Part shown: positions 37,301 to 51,426 of the stretch, piece by piece
How positions within the stretch are numbered: the stretch's first letter is position 1
Layout: every line of letters begins with the position of its first letter
Source: Acridotheres tristis
Taxonomy: Eukaryota > Chordata > Aves > Passeriformes > Sturnidae
Reading direction: 5' to 3'
Assembly: GCA_037013685.1 (NCBI GenBank)
Contig: CM072899.1
Location: forward strand, 12,628,479-12,692,478
Length of the DNA stretch: 64,000 nucleotides
Translations under genes and position numbers: made by a program
The notes under the pieces: generated by a model
Databases searched by the model: none
Seen by the model: only the letters and a program-made list of their open reading frames with translations
What the model was told of the DNA's origin: nothing

Positions 37301-40300
37301 CTGCCTGGTAAAAATAAAAGTGAGTGAATGAGTGAAATAAGTTTCATATTTTTATTGTGATTTCTGACAAAATATTGCAAAACCCAAAGAATTATTTGGA
37401 AGCTATATTTTTAAAAATCATTAGCTATTTCTAAATGTAGGGGGGAGGAAATAAAAAAATACACTAACCCCTAATATGGATATGTCAAAAATGTCAAAGA
37501 AGTCTGGTGTTTCTTGGATGACAGGAAAACACACCTTATGCATAATGGAAAAACAGTATTGATGTATTGATGTTAAGAGAACTTTGCCTCAAAAGATTTC
37601 CCTTTAGGGAGTTGGTGGGAAGCACATGGCAGGAAATTGCTGCTCTATGGAGAACTATTTGATTGGAAGCCTGTGTCAAAGTGTAATCATCAGTGACTGG
37701 GGGTGAGATCTTCCAGTAGGGATCTGTCACGTGCTCGAGGCTTTCGTCAGTGTCCTGAAGGATGGATGTGTGTGGATGTGCATCCAGATAATGTCAACAA
37801 TGGCAACTACATCCTGGAAAGTAGGATTATAGATGAAAATAAATTTGCCGAATAAAAGAATTAGTTTGAAATAGTAGGATCTGTTTCAACAGGAAAATTG
37901 ATAAAATTAAACCTTTTAGAAGCAGAAAGAGATCCATGAGGAAGTTTATGGACAGGAATTGGACATTCCTGTTTTTTTTTTTTTCAAAGTTGTTATATTT
38001 CTGAAAATGTATGCTTACTTGTACTTTGATATCACAAAGCCACGTTTAGTTGTCTTTTTCTCTTCATATTATTTGTAATGTTTTCTCACAGCACAACTGG
38101 AATTATGTGTTGATATCCATAGGGGAAGGAAGTACTCTACATCTTTTTAACTATTTCAAGTGGTTCTTCATCTTGGAATCATTCATTTGCAATGCCTCAA
38201 ACAGAGATTTTGCTTTTTTTTCTCCCTAGCTAGATAGTTATTCCCTCTTATCTGGCTTGAACAGAAGATTCTAATCATATATAATGTATAGAAGAGTTAG
38301 TTTAGATTTCAGTGCAGTGCAGGAGGCCATGAAGGTGGGAAGTTCTGGGAAGACACAAGACATTATTCAGCAATATTCATTTCCAAAGTGGTTGCCTGTC
38401 TGTCAGGAGGGAAAACTAATTTGATTTGGATTAGCTGCTTCTAATACAATACATTAATATTTATCAGTTGATATGCTGCTTTTACAACACTGCAAAAACT
38501 GAATCACTGTGAAATTTTAAAAAATGCATATAAAGCCCTGTTGCACAAAGTAAAGCCCCTTTTCCCTACTTAAAAAGTCATCATTTAATATTACATAATT
38601 AATACACAATGGACAGTGGCTCTTTTTAAGTCATGACATGGTTATGTGTTGTGGGAAATAAATGGGTGAGGATGATCCTTTTTTCCCTTATAGAAAACCA
38701 GGTAATTTTAATTGACTTAACGTGTTCTTTGAGAATATATTATCAATCTTTTGAAGTTTTGTTCTTATCCTGATACTACAGGAATTTACTTCTGATTAAT
38801 GAGATGGAGAGAGGATAAAAAAGATAGTGAGCAGTTCCTCTGAGGCTTAGAGTTTTGAATACCAAAGTTTTTTGATACAGTTTCTCAGAATAACTTTTGT
38901 CCATCTGTAGCAATAGCTCAGATGTGGCAATTAGCAGAATAGAGCTGCTAAAATAATCAGTAGAGAGGGAATGTGTATTCTTGAGTTCAGACCTGTGTTC
39001 TTCATTTTCACTTTGATTCATGACAAGTATCTAAATAGAACAATAAAAGAAAATTTACTAACAAATATTCTGAAATGGTGCTTCCCTTATCTGTACTAAT
39101 TAAACGATGTTCCTAATAAAGCATTGATTAGGCTAAGGTATACATTATTAAAAAAATATTTTTTAGCCATTTTGTTTATGTTCTTTGAAGTTCTTGTGGG
39201 TTCATTGTAGTGGAATATGCAGGGAGTTACCAACACTTGGATATTTAGTGTGAGATCATAGATAGATATTGCTTTCCTTAATGTATGCACTTGATTACTG
39301 GTTGGAAAGCACCTTTCATTGTTTGTTAATACCACATGTGGTCAGTGGAGGATTTTTTGGAGTATAAATTCATTGCACCCTGTCTTATTGTATAAATGTG
39401 TGAAACAGCAGGGATTTTGAAGCTTATTGTGAATATTAATGAAGTACATGGTTCCACAACTCAAAGCTAGGAACCTGAGGAATGGAAATGTTGTGCTTGT
39501 GGTTTACTATACTACCTGAGGTATGCTTTCATATTATTAATCTTTAAAAAAAAAAGGATTTGGCTGTATTTTTCCTAAATGAGTCTCTTCAAGAAAAATA
39601 CTTCTGATGTCAAATTTTAATATAATGTTTACAATCAGTGAAAGCTTCTTAAGGTGTTTTAGGATGATTCTGTAAAGCCAGTAGGTTCATCCCATCCATT
39701 CACCTTGTTTTCTGTTTTTCACTGTACTGCTGTTTCTTGATTTCTTCAGCTTTAAAAAAAAACTTCTGTCTTGAGCTGCATGCATGCTTGTTGATTTTAA
39801 CTTTATTTTGCATGTTTCCACTCTTTTCTTCATTTAAACTCATGTACATTGATGGCAATTTAGGTAAGTGCAAAATATTTCTTCTTTACTTTGTTTATCG
39901 AGTGCGACAAAGTTCTTAAGCTTTTAACTACACAGAATAGATCCAACAGTCATTATCTCAATAGGAAAGTCGAATGAAATAAGTGAGGTTTCATTTATTA
40001 TATTGAAAATAATCATGTGTGTGAAAGGGGAAGAGGCCAAACCAGGCTTCCTTGTGCTGAGGAGGGCGGGTGTGTGGCTGGTGAGGAGCAGTGGAGAAGC
40101 TGTGCCAGAAGGGTGTGTGTTCCCTGCTGTTGTTGCTGCTGATGGGGAGGAAAGGTTCCTGGCTCTGGTGGGGAGTAGAATTTGATAAGCAGGGGGGCCA
40201 TGATACTACAGATGAGCAAGGAAATTTTGAGGGAGTAATAACCTGAAAGTGCTTGAGGGGGAATGAGGGAATGTAGTTACTTTAATTTTTTTTTCCCCCT

Positions 40301-43300
40301 GTCTGTCTCAAAAAGCTTGGTAAGTATTGAGCTAGAGAAAGAAATAATAGGAGTGTGACTTTGTAACCGTGCAAGCACTTGTTTGATCTTGGCTGAAGCT
40401 TTTTGGTGGTATTCTGGTTTAGACAGTAGTATTCATATATATGTTAAAAAGTAGAAACTACTAGTTTAAGCTGTATGAAAACTGTATCACAGGTTAGTGG
40501 TAAATTGGAAAGGCTAGTAATAAGTTACACCCTTTTGGACATTTTTGAGGTATAAAGAGATCTGAGGAAAGTAATTTTTGATTTTGTTCTGTTGTCCCTA
40601 GTAGTTCAAAAAAAGATAAGAACCATGAATTGTAGTCTTTAGAATGCACTGTGTGTAGCTCTAACTGAAAGAGTACTATTTTATTTACAACAAAAGGTAC
40701 TTTATTCATCATGTTGGAAACTAAAAATTATCGAATATTGCAAAATACCTACTTTAAGTTTAGGATATAGGTCATTCTCAATTATCCAATGTCAAAGTGC
40801 TGGCATGAAATGTCATTTGCATCTTGAAGTCTCATAATGAGTGTCAGTGGGTGTTCTTCATAAAGAAGAATAAACAAAACCAGTAATATTCTGAGAAGGT
40901 GGTGTGACTCTATAGCAGAAAGATAATTGGAATTGGTACTTGATGCTTTCAGAATGCCTTAAGGAAATCAGGAAAGAGGTACCTATAAAAAGCATTCTGA
41001 ATTTTGCTAGAATTGGGTAGTATTGGATACATCACATTAATTGTAAGTGGTTTCATAATGCAGGAATTTGTTTGGCAAGCTAGTTTTACAAAATATAAAT
41101 GAAATCTCTTGGAGATGTTAATTAAACCTTTCAACTCATCAATAGTATAGTTTCTCACAGGTATCATGGATAATACATCAAACGTTATCCTTGGGGAATT
41201 TCTTTTCTACTGATTGTGATGGAGTCAGTAGTTTATGGAGGTTTTTTAAAGTATATTTTTATTTCTCTGTTAGGTTCTCTAAACTAGTTTTCTTCCTTGA
41301 GGTCTTAGATTTAATCCGAAAAAAATGCTGGAAATGACTTTTCAGAATTTTCCATCATCTACAGTGGAAGAGAGACAAGGAAGTACTGAAAAAAGAGTAA
41401 TTTCTTTCCCATTTTACGTTTTTAGCATTTATTAGTAAAATTTCAGATGTGTTCCTTCCTTCTGGTGCTTTCATCTTGTGTTTTCTGACAGTTGTCCCCA
41501 AATCATCTAACAGGGAGTTGATGATGCCATATTCAATTAGCCTGCAATACCCACCTCCTCCTCTGGGCTGTTTCTGAGAAGCATGATCCTCTGGGCTGTG
41601 CTGCAAAGCATTATATTTATTTATTTTATATATGTATATAATTTAAAGATAAACTGGCATGACACTTCCTAACCTTTCTCTTTTCTGTTCTCCTCCTGAA
41701 TTCATGAGATGCATTTCAGATTATTGTCAGGGTAAGGGCAATGTTGTGATGGTGACTTAACCTGTTGGTCATTCATTCAGTTTTCTTCTGAGTTTTTGCA
41801 TGTTTGGGAGTTATGCTTGGTTGATGTCAGGCAGGGTCATGTTTGGACTGTTTGTCATTTGCTCTGTCGAAGGTGTCTGACATTCCTGACTATGGAATTG
41901 TGTATTTCCTGGAGCCAGAGAATCCACTTGTTAAAGCTGTCAGCTGCAGGATAATATTTGTTACTTGAATTTATTGCTGGAATATCTATCAGCTGAGTTG
42001 GTAAAGAAACTAGGATTCAGGAACCCTTGGCGTATTTCATCAAAGATAACTTTGGTTCAAGTTGGATTGCTTGTGGCAGGAGCAAATAAGTCTTTAGAAT
42101 CTACTAATTTTAGGATATTTGGCCTGTGGGATGGGGAAAATATTTACTTTTTGAATTTCCTTAAGCATCTGCCACAGGATAGTTATTGCTTTTGCTCTTG
42201 GTGCTGGAAGATGATAAACAAGCTAACAAACCACATGTTAAATGAAGGCAGTAGATTTCATGTGAAGCACTTTTTGTACCCTGAAGGAAAAGGAATAAAT
42301 GATGGATTTGCCAAAAGGAAAATCCTGAGGCAAATCAGTGAGTATTTCAGTGTCAGAGGCTCAGAGAATGCTAAGGTCCTGTAAGGTCTGTATTTCACTC
42401 TCATCTATAATTGAATGAGAGGCTGGGATCTCATCACATGGCATTTCTGCAGGAGAAAAGCCAAGGTCAGCAGAACCAACTGGAGGAGTGCAACACATGT
42501 TGGGTGCAAACCCTAAAACAAGGGCTGCTTTTAGAACTTGCTCCAGTTTCTGTTTAATTAACTACAGCATTAATTGAGTACAGTACAAGTATTCCAAAGG
42601 CCTGCATTTAAATTGAGAGAATCACAGGAAGAGGCAGGGAGCTGTGCTTTGAAAATCAGAGCTTTCCTACCTATTTTGATTTGAACTGTGTAAATGGGTG
42701 CATAGCTTTTGCAATTTGTAGGTAGAAAGGCTGAAAGAATAGTCCTGTTGGTGTGAACTTGTGTGTGGCATTAACTTCCAGGTGCCTGGTTACTGGTAAA
42801 GCATAATAGTCTTAACTAATGCAGTGAAGAAATGCCTGAATATTATGGTATAAAATATTTCCTCTGGATACACTAGAAGGTGGAGGTGAACGGGTGGGTT
42901 ATGTTTAAATTGTGATACACCAAAGCATAAATAAAATGTTTCAATCCAAACTTGAAAAATCACTGTTTGCAATCAACATGTCTGTAATAAAAGCCTGTTC
43001 TATTGCTGTGTATATGTAATTATGCACATATGTACATAAAAACTTATACATAGCTTGTGTTAATTGGACTGTTTTGCAGTCAGTGGTCACTAAATTTCTT
43101 ACCTGAGTGACAGAAAATAAGCTTTATGTTGAGGGAAGTCAAATTCCCAGTTACCCTTTATTTGGAAGCCAAAATTCTTTCCACATCATTCTGAAAATGT
43201 ACTTTCTTGGCAGCATAGCTAGCTGGGCTATGGAGTATGTGCTACCTATCGAAAAATTATTTAGGTTTATAGTGAGTTTGATGTTAACATGAATACATTA

Positions 43301-43568
43301 GGTGCATATTATGTTGTCTTATCTGTTTTAATATATATTGTGAAAAATTCAAAATAAACCCACAGCCTTTAATTGGCACTGATAATTAACACTGTAATGA
43401 AAATTACAATATACCACTGGAATGATACTACAATATTCTGGAAATCGGAAGTTCTTCCTAAAATATTTGTTTTCAGAAGCACATTGGGTTGTATGCTGGT
43501 GTAAGGTTTGCTAGCAAGAGAGATTTGGCATGATTTTCATCATTGGTTAACAACCACTGCTTCCTACA

Positions 43569-43582
43569 TCACCCTCTGGTGG
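43569..43582 (-). promoter_or_regulatory. CTCF-like motif
   Basis: The minus strand reads CCACCAGAGGGTGA, which fits the CTCF core (CCASYAGRKGGCRS) except for T in place of C at the twelfth base and the final base. It is isolated in AT-rich intron sequence. A motif match alone does not show binding. Confidence 0.35.
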
Positions 43583-46500
43583 ATAAAACTTATTTTAGTT
43601 TTATATTATTGTTGTTTTAATATATTGTTAGTATATTTATTTTTCTATTTATAACATGTAAGTTATAGAGTCTTAGTTTGGTTGAAATATGGGAATGAAT
43701 GAGCTGCATAATTGTGTATGAATGATCTGGTACTTTGCTTACACTTCAGAATTATTGTTGTGTCCGGATTCCCTTTTGCAGCAAGGCCAGCGAGGAGAGA
43801 GCGAAGGAGTAGAAAACACAGAAGTTTCTTAAGAAAGCAAAACCAGGAATTCTTCATCCTGTTCAGGCAGCTCATCCCTTGAAGAGGGAGAACTGTCAGA
43901 CTGAGAATTTGAGTAATTAGATAAGAACACTCGTGATAGACTTTTCCACCTGAATACACCACACGGTCCTGGCTTCAGGACTGCAGAATTAACAAGCAGT
44001 GCCAGTCAGGCAAAGCCCAAGAAAAGATATTTGTAAGTAATATTTTAGGGAAGAGATTTTTCTCTTAAAGAAGTATATAGATGTAACAATAAAACATGAA
44101 TTGAAGGCACCAGTGATTCTGTGTTAAGTAGGGCGAGGGCATTATCCTTTTCAGGTCTTGGATAAAGCATTGCCTCACTGCAGAGAAGTGGTGCCTTGAT
44201 GGCTAAACACAGAATCAAATATTGGAAAAAGATTATGCAGATTTACAAGAAAAGAAAATTATCTTTAGGGATGTATTTTTCATCCTTGTAGCAACTGTAG
44301 GGTCTCTTATTTTTGTCATGTCATAGTGGTCTCAGAAGAAAGTGATAACTTGATCCACTTGGAACTGTATTTGAAAACCAAATTTTGTTCCCAAGTTTTT
44401 CTAGGTGTGCATTTCCCAATTGTGTCCAGTTAAATTGTTTCCAAATATGTGAGGTAGCATCTATGCTTCATTTGATATTCCAAAACCTTAATTTGAGGAT
44501 AACTTGGGGATAAAATGTATAAGAAAAAAAATTGGTGACGTATTTATTAACTTAAGTATTTGATGGCTAATTTTACTACACAGTGTTACATTATTAATAT
44601 TTCAGGTATTTTAACACATCTTCATTTGAATTCACTCCAAAAAGTAGAGAAGTAGTTTGGATATAGGAAGAGACCCTTGCCTCACACCAAATTGATCCCA
44701 ACTTCTCCAATTATTTTGTGCAGGTGCCTTTCCCCCCACCTTTCTTTCCTCCAGTCTTCTTTCTCTGCATTTGCTGCACATTCTTGCCAATTCTGGAGGC
44801 TGGCATTGTTGTCCAGCTGCCTGGATTAGTTCAGGGTAACTTTCAGCCCTCTTGTAGGTTTTAGATAATTGACAACTTGTGAAACTGAGCACTGTATTAT
44901 ATGTGTTTTTAAAACAAGTTCCATTGCGTATGAAATTTCTGTCTTAATATTTTGAGGAATGTTTACCCTTAATAGCTCTCAGGGCCTTCTTTCACCATTT
45001 GAACATCCATTAGGAATGGGTTATTCAGCTTGTAGAATTTTTTAAAGAGAGTATTTCAATTATATTTCATTTATCTCAAGTTCTACTCTTTGAGCTGTGA
45101 CTGTGTTTTAATATCGCAACCTGAAAATTTTTGCTTTGACCAGAATGTTGGTCTAATGCCTTCTGACCTTTGCCAATTCATTATTTTTCTACACAACTTT
45201 GGATTTTAGCAGGAAGGGGCACAGAGCACTTGCAGAATCGCTTTATTTCTGTGCCAAGCAGCAATTGCTCAGGATCTGCTGTTTTTCCTAAGTTGTCAGT
45301 GTGATGTTGAGGGTTTTTCAGGTGTTTTACACTTGCAGAGCTGCTTCATGACAATGTTGGATACTGATGATATTGCAACTGCAGTGAACAGCACAATTTG
45401 CCATTGGATTACACTCTCTTTGGCAGGTCAATTTAACTCTAATATAGTGCTTGGTGTTTGCCCTGGACAGCTTATTTTCAAATGTCCATAAATATGTATT
45501 TTTAAATTCTGTCTTCATATAATCTGAATGATTGGGATTTTTTTTTCATTGTCTTAAGATCAGTCTTTCCCTACTACTGTGGAAATATGGGGGTGTTTTT
45601 GGTGTAGTTTTTGTTTTTTTAATCCTGGCTTAATAGTGTCTACAACATACTTCAGCCTTTAAGACCTATTTTCATCCTGCATTTTTTTAAGAATTAAATA
45701 ATCATCTATTTTTAATAATAATCTTAAGAGATGAGGAATTCTAAAGGATGCAGAAACAGTTTTTTACTGCAAAAGCTACAGTTAGTCTATTTTGCTATGA
45801 ATTTCCTTTCACTTTATTGACCAACTAATTTTTTTTTTTTTTTTACCAGATGGTAGAAAATTCAGGAAAACACATAATGAGGCTTGCTGCTGTTTTTGTT
45901 TTTAATTCAGCTCGCAAAAGGCTACTGGCAGGATTATATGTGATTAAGAAGAGTGAGTCAATTTGTATAAACTCCTTATTTATACCATTTACACATCTTA
46001 TACATTCAGTTTCATCCCCTCCTCCTCTGTTGTGCTGTTCAGCTTTTTTTCATGTTCTTTGACTCCTAAATTTAATAAAAAAGCAAGGTGCCACCAGCAG
46101 TCTAAAAGAGAAATATTACATAAAATAACCATGGCTTGAAATGTTCCTTTCTGTAAAGCATTAAGAAATGCAGTTGTTAGAGACTCCAAACACAATGATC
46201 AGATGAGCTTTTCTTTTGTAAAATTATTCCGAAACTGTGAAACCTGATGCTTTAGCTGCAAAGCAATAAAACCCCAAAAAACTGGTCAAGAAGTAGTTTC
46301 TTTTTCAGATTAAGAAGTGATTCTGTCTGTGAGCATAAATTGCATTTCCTTCAGCTATTATAGGAGAATAGGGAAGGTGAATATTCTCATGTCACCCGCA
46401 GAGGCAAGAAATGAATTCAGATCAATACCTCTGCAACTGTTAGATATCTAAAACCAGGGCAGACCATACAATTAAAGATAATTTAGAATTATTAAGTTAA

Positions 46501-49500
46501 CTAAATGGTTGTTTTCTAAAGTCACTTCCTTTTGCTTTTCTGTTGCATGTTAGACACAAGTTGGTTGGTTTTGGACCAATATGTGTCACAACTTCTGCTA
46601 TGCTGTAGGTAAAACATGGGAAAAATTACAAGTTCAGGTTGTTTCAGAGAGAAGACTTCCTATAATATCAAATATAGATGAAGCTTTATTTCAAATAAGC
46701 TATTAATACTTTTTGTGTTTGAAGATATTATACTGAAATGTTTATTTATCTTCTAGGAGCACGTGTAAAACAGCTGAAAGAAGAAAGGCAGGAATTCAGG
46801 AGAACCCAGCAGTAGCTTTGATAATTTGCATAGTAATGCTCAACAAATGCAGTAGCACTTTTCTTAGTGTTCCAGGGTGGGGAACTGTACACACTTCTGC
46901 ACCTGAGAATTCCATTTACCAGGCTGCTAGATAAGAATCTGAAGGAAAAACAGAGCAAGTTATGATAAAGTCTAGAAAGAATAAATATACATGTGCATGT
47001 TTGCTATACTGGTATTTTAAAATTCTCTCTGTGCACAGCTGCACTGTTAAACTTTACATTTTAAATTGATAATTCTTATATATGAAGTAACTGTCCTGAT
47101 CTCTCTGTTGATGAGATGATACAGCTTTTTTCTTTTAAGGCCTTTCCATTTTCTGCTATTTTTCTTGTGGATTTTTTTGCCTCAGCAGTTAACTCTTTTT
47201 ATCTAGCAGTCTTGTATCTGAGTAATGAAATAAGTGAGTCTGAACACAGTCTCATGATTTTGGTAGTGCTATTCTATTTTAGTTTACAATTTCCTTTAAG
47301 CTGGGCAAAATCTGAATGACGCAGCAAACCAAGAGGCCTTAGCAATGTTTGCTGTTAAAACTGGAGTGTTCAATTCTTTGTAAAGAATCTTTAAAATAAT
47401 TAAGCTGTGCTGTACTAAGTATTTAAGGAACAAATGTTTTAGAAGCGTCTGTATTTGAGAACTAAATTGTGGAGGTTTAATTTTCAGAAAGAAAAGCCCC
47501 TGTACAGCAGCTAAAGGAGTTCATGCTCTGTCGTGTCTGGGCATCTGGAAATACTCACTAGATAAATGTGTTCTTTTTTTGGATTTAGCCTCCTGGATCT
47601 AGTGTAAAACTTGATGTTCAGAAACCCTATTGGCAAAGGTTTCTTAGCATCTAAGCATATGAATTTAATTCCTGCATTGCTTTTGAATATGGATCTCTGC
47701 CATCAAATAACTTAATTTGCCTTTGTCAATCATGGAAAAGTATTTTTATACTTCAGTGACTGAGGCTTTGCTTTTTCTGGTGTGAAATATCACATCAGCT
47801 TTCCATCAGCTCAGATTGGTTCTCACTATTTTAGTTGCATGGTTTCTTGCTGTGCTGTAAGGGATTTCATGATTAAATCTTACCAAAATTGAACCCAAAT
47901 CTGACCTTTCAGGCCAATATAATTTTTACTAAATAAATATTCTCATTAATCTTTTGCTAATATTATCCTGCATTGAAATTTCTCTCTTTGTTGTCATTGA
48001 TTACTAAAATATAAACTGGGAGGTTTCACAGCAGTAGGACATCAGAACAGTGATTATGCCTGAAGGGATACAGGAAATGCTTTCTTTTTGGTGTATCAGA
48101 TTCCTTACTGTGGATTTAATTAGTCTTTTTTTTCCCACTTGTAATTGATGATCTGGAATCTGCAGAATAATATTCTAAGTTGAGATTTAGATTTATTCTC
48201 TGTTATGTTCTTGGTGTACCTTGACTAACTTTTCAGATATGCCTGGGCATAAGTAGCTTTTCCCTTCAAGATAGAATGATTATTAATAAAAAAATGCACA
48301 AACGTCTGGAATAGGTGCTGGCACCTAGCACATTGTGCCTAGTACATTGGATGCCTTTTCACAGCCCTTGCAGCATCTCTGTGACTTCATGGTTAGCCCC
48401 TGTTTTGTAAGCTGAAACATGGATATATTAAAGAATAAGTGACATGATTTGCAGTGAAGTGGACCAATGTAATAAGATATTTCTTCTGACACTTCTCAGA
48501 GTACCATAGAAGTATGGAAGCACTTCACAGAAGTCCATCTATTGAGATCCAGTTTTACATTGACTCTTAGCTAAGATAGCTATCTGTAGTGTTCTTTGTT
48601 TCCATTAGATAGTTGGAAGCCTTTGGCAATTCCAGCATCCTTCTTTGTGAGACTAAAAATATCTTGACACACAAAAGTACTTTCAAGACTGCTGCTCCTG
48701 TATGGGGAAACTAGCAATCTCAGGGGCTTGTTTTTTTTTTTTGTTTGGTTCCCCCTATCTTGTGTGGCTTATCTTTTATTCCATAAACTGTTATGAGATG
48801 GAAGAGCTTCTTTTATAGAAATTTCCAGGATTTTCAAATTTTGTGCAAGGATGCTTAGTAGTGTTTTTAAAAGTTGCATATTTTTTCTGAGAACTTTGAA
48901 TTAATGAACTAAAGCAAAATCTTAAGACTTAGAAACGATAATACTTTACTGTTTTCTGCCTGATAATATAACAGAAAAGGACTAGAAAATTTTTGTTAGT
49001 TCACCTTTCTAATTGTGAATACAGGAATAGAGCTTTACACACAATAAGGATAAACTAACATAACAAATTTAAAACAACAGGAGAAACAGAAATTGTCTCT
49101 ATTTACATACAGTACATCCATCAATAGCATAACTGGTAAACATGCAACTCTTTGGAGCACAACCAAAATGTTTTTTATGAAAACTAAAAACCCACTAAAC
49201 ACTTGTGGGGAGAAGGAAAAAGAGGAATATCTTGGCCTGCTTCATTCATGGCAGAGGCTGAAATAGTATTCAAGCAAGTCTGCTTTGTTTGGTGTGTGTT
49301 TTTGTTAGTGTTTTGTCAGTGGAGCAATGGGATAATAAGGCATGAGAAGGCATGAGAAGGTAGAGCTGACATACAGCAACAGCCACAACTGTTCTTTGGG
49401 ATTTGGTACAAACTCAAACGTTTTCCTTTTGTCTTAGGTGCTATCTAAAGTGGCACATGTACAAGGTGGTTTTTCCCTTTGTTATCAGATTTTACCAAAT

Positions 49501-50219
49501 CTGTGGTCAGCTGAAAGTGCTAAAATCATGTTGTATGCACTCCTCCAGGTGGATTAGATGGGAAGCACTTCAGTTTGTAGGTGAAATTCTCTTTACAAGT
49601 GAAGGTAGCACCACATCTCAGGGCTAGAGCAGGGAGAGCCTGTGGAAGGCCTGTGCTGATGGAACAAAGTTTGATCCTAAATGCCCAGTTTGTTCCTTCA
49701 GAGAAATGCCAGGAAAGAATTGTTATCTTGATTAATGCCAACCTCAGGTGTACTGGAGACACAGGCAAACTTTAGGCTCACCTCAGGGGAATATTAATTA
49801 GCACCAGCACACCTACTGTTCTGTCATGAGAACTTAATTGCTTTAGCCCAGATGAGAACAGTGATTCATAAAACAGAATTTAATGACTGTATTAGAGAAA
49901 TGGTTGTGAATAAGAACATAAATTAATCTCTGGAGTAATTCCTTCTCTAACATGAAATTGGGAATGTTTCTGCAAATTTAGCTTTATATCTAGCATACTA
50001 ATTTAACTTTCTTTTTACAAAATATTAATTCCACTTGATTTATTTTTTAACATGTACAAAACTGACTACTTCCAACATATTAGAGTAACACTAGAACATT
50101 CATTTGAACATTTCATTAGGTGGAGAAAGAAGTGTGTATTTGATGGGTCAAGTCCCTTGGTCTCAACTAGTTTCTCTTGGGTGAGGTCATGTCTACCCCT
50201 AAGAAATTTTATCACCTGA

Positions 50220-50480
50220 GCGTTTGTCACCTGCCAGCTGTGCTGTGGAGCACGTGGGTGCTGGGCTGCTGTGGCTGGTGCCTCTGGCTGCTGGGACACC
50301 GTGGTGGCCAAGGCTCTGGTGGGGGCGAGAGCCCAGAGCTGGCAGCTGCTGCCATCCCCAAAGCCCTGGAGCGTGTCCAGGCTGGTGCTGTGCCAGCAGA
50401 GCAGTGTCAGCTCAGGGCTCGTGTCATTTGTGAAGGTGGCTTCCCTGCAAGGACTGCATTCTGCCTGCTTCATTTTGAGG
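50220..50480. other. GC-rich patch in intron 2
   Basis: A sharply bounded GC-rich block with moderate CpG content and many CTG/CAG-type words in AT-rich surroundings. It carries open frames on both strands, the longest on the minus strand (50066-50554, 162 codons, true ATG), which I do not recognise. It could be an old retroposed fragment, an enhancer or a decayed CpG island. Confidence 0.5.
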
Positions 50481-51335
50481 TGCTCTGGGTATTGTGGAGG
50501 CATGGCAAAAAGGAGGCAAGAGCTTACAAAAAAAATTGGTTGGATATGACACATGTAAGATAAAAAAAGTATTAAGTGATCATTTTAAGGTTGCCTTTAT
50601 TTAAAAGCGTTCATAACGTGATTGCAGATGTTTACTTTGAAAAGTTTAATTGAGAAATGAAAGAGTTTCATTAGGTATGCTGTGCTATATTTTAGCTGCA
50701 TGCCTATAATTGAATTTACTCTGCCCTGAAACTGTTTGTCCTCCTTGCTGTGTGCTGAAGTTGGTGTTATAAATACATATATGGTTAAGGAAAACCAAGT
50801 CTGTCAGCACTGGAGGAATGTACAGTGAGAGATGAGGGCTATTGAATAAAAATCCTGGTGGTATTATAAATACATGGTAATAGAAATGAGAGTGAACAGA
50901 AAAATTGTGAATGTGATTTTTGGTAGTTTCTCTATCTCTTTGGTAACTGCTGCTGCTTGTTCTTTAATAGAGGAAAAAAACCTAAATCTAATAGCAGATA
51001 GGAGGGGAACTTCTGAGCATATCTGGAATGGGAACATGGTCTTAATACATGAAAGAAGCAGGTGTGTATGAAGGCCCTGGAGTGAATGTTACCCAAACAA
51101 TGCCACTTTTGAGATAAGCAATGTATTTTCATAAATCTTTTCTTGAGATAGAGAAGAATGTTCTTTTTTAAAATTAGTTTGTGCAAGCTTGTACTTAATG
51201 CTTTGAAGGGAGGTTGTGAAAAAATGCCTGGGGAAATTGGGAGCAGATCTTGCTAAATTTAGCTATTGAATTCATGCTGTGAAATTCTTTTAAGGTCTTG
51301 CAAAATCCTATTCTAAAGTAAAACAGAAGTTTTGA

Positions 51336-51426
51336 AAAACTGATGCAATACACACTCTATATCCTAAAACTGATGCAATACACAGTCTGTAGCCTAAAAG
51401 TGATGTAATACACACTCTATTAGCCT
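51336..51426. repeat. 30-base tandem repeat, three copies
   Basis: Units at 51336-51365, 51366-51395 and 51396-51426. Each contains a shared core TGATGCAATACACA, which varies slightly in the third copy (TGATGTAATACACA). The third unit has one extra T. This is a minisatellite-like local duplication in intron 2, with divergence of a few bases between copies. Confidence 0.95.

Noticed and set aside
41965..42384. 139-codon + strand frame in intron 2
   Set aside because: Its opening codon is TTG and the first ATG is deep inside (about 42210). A few frames this long are expected by chance in 64 kb of such DNA, and nothing in it resembles a known protein.
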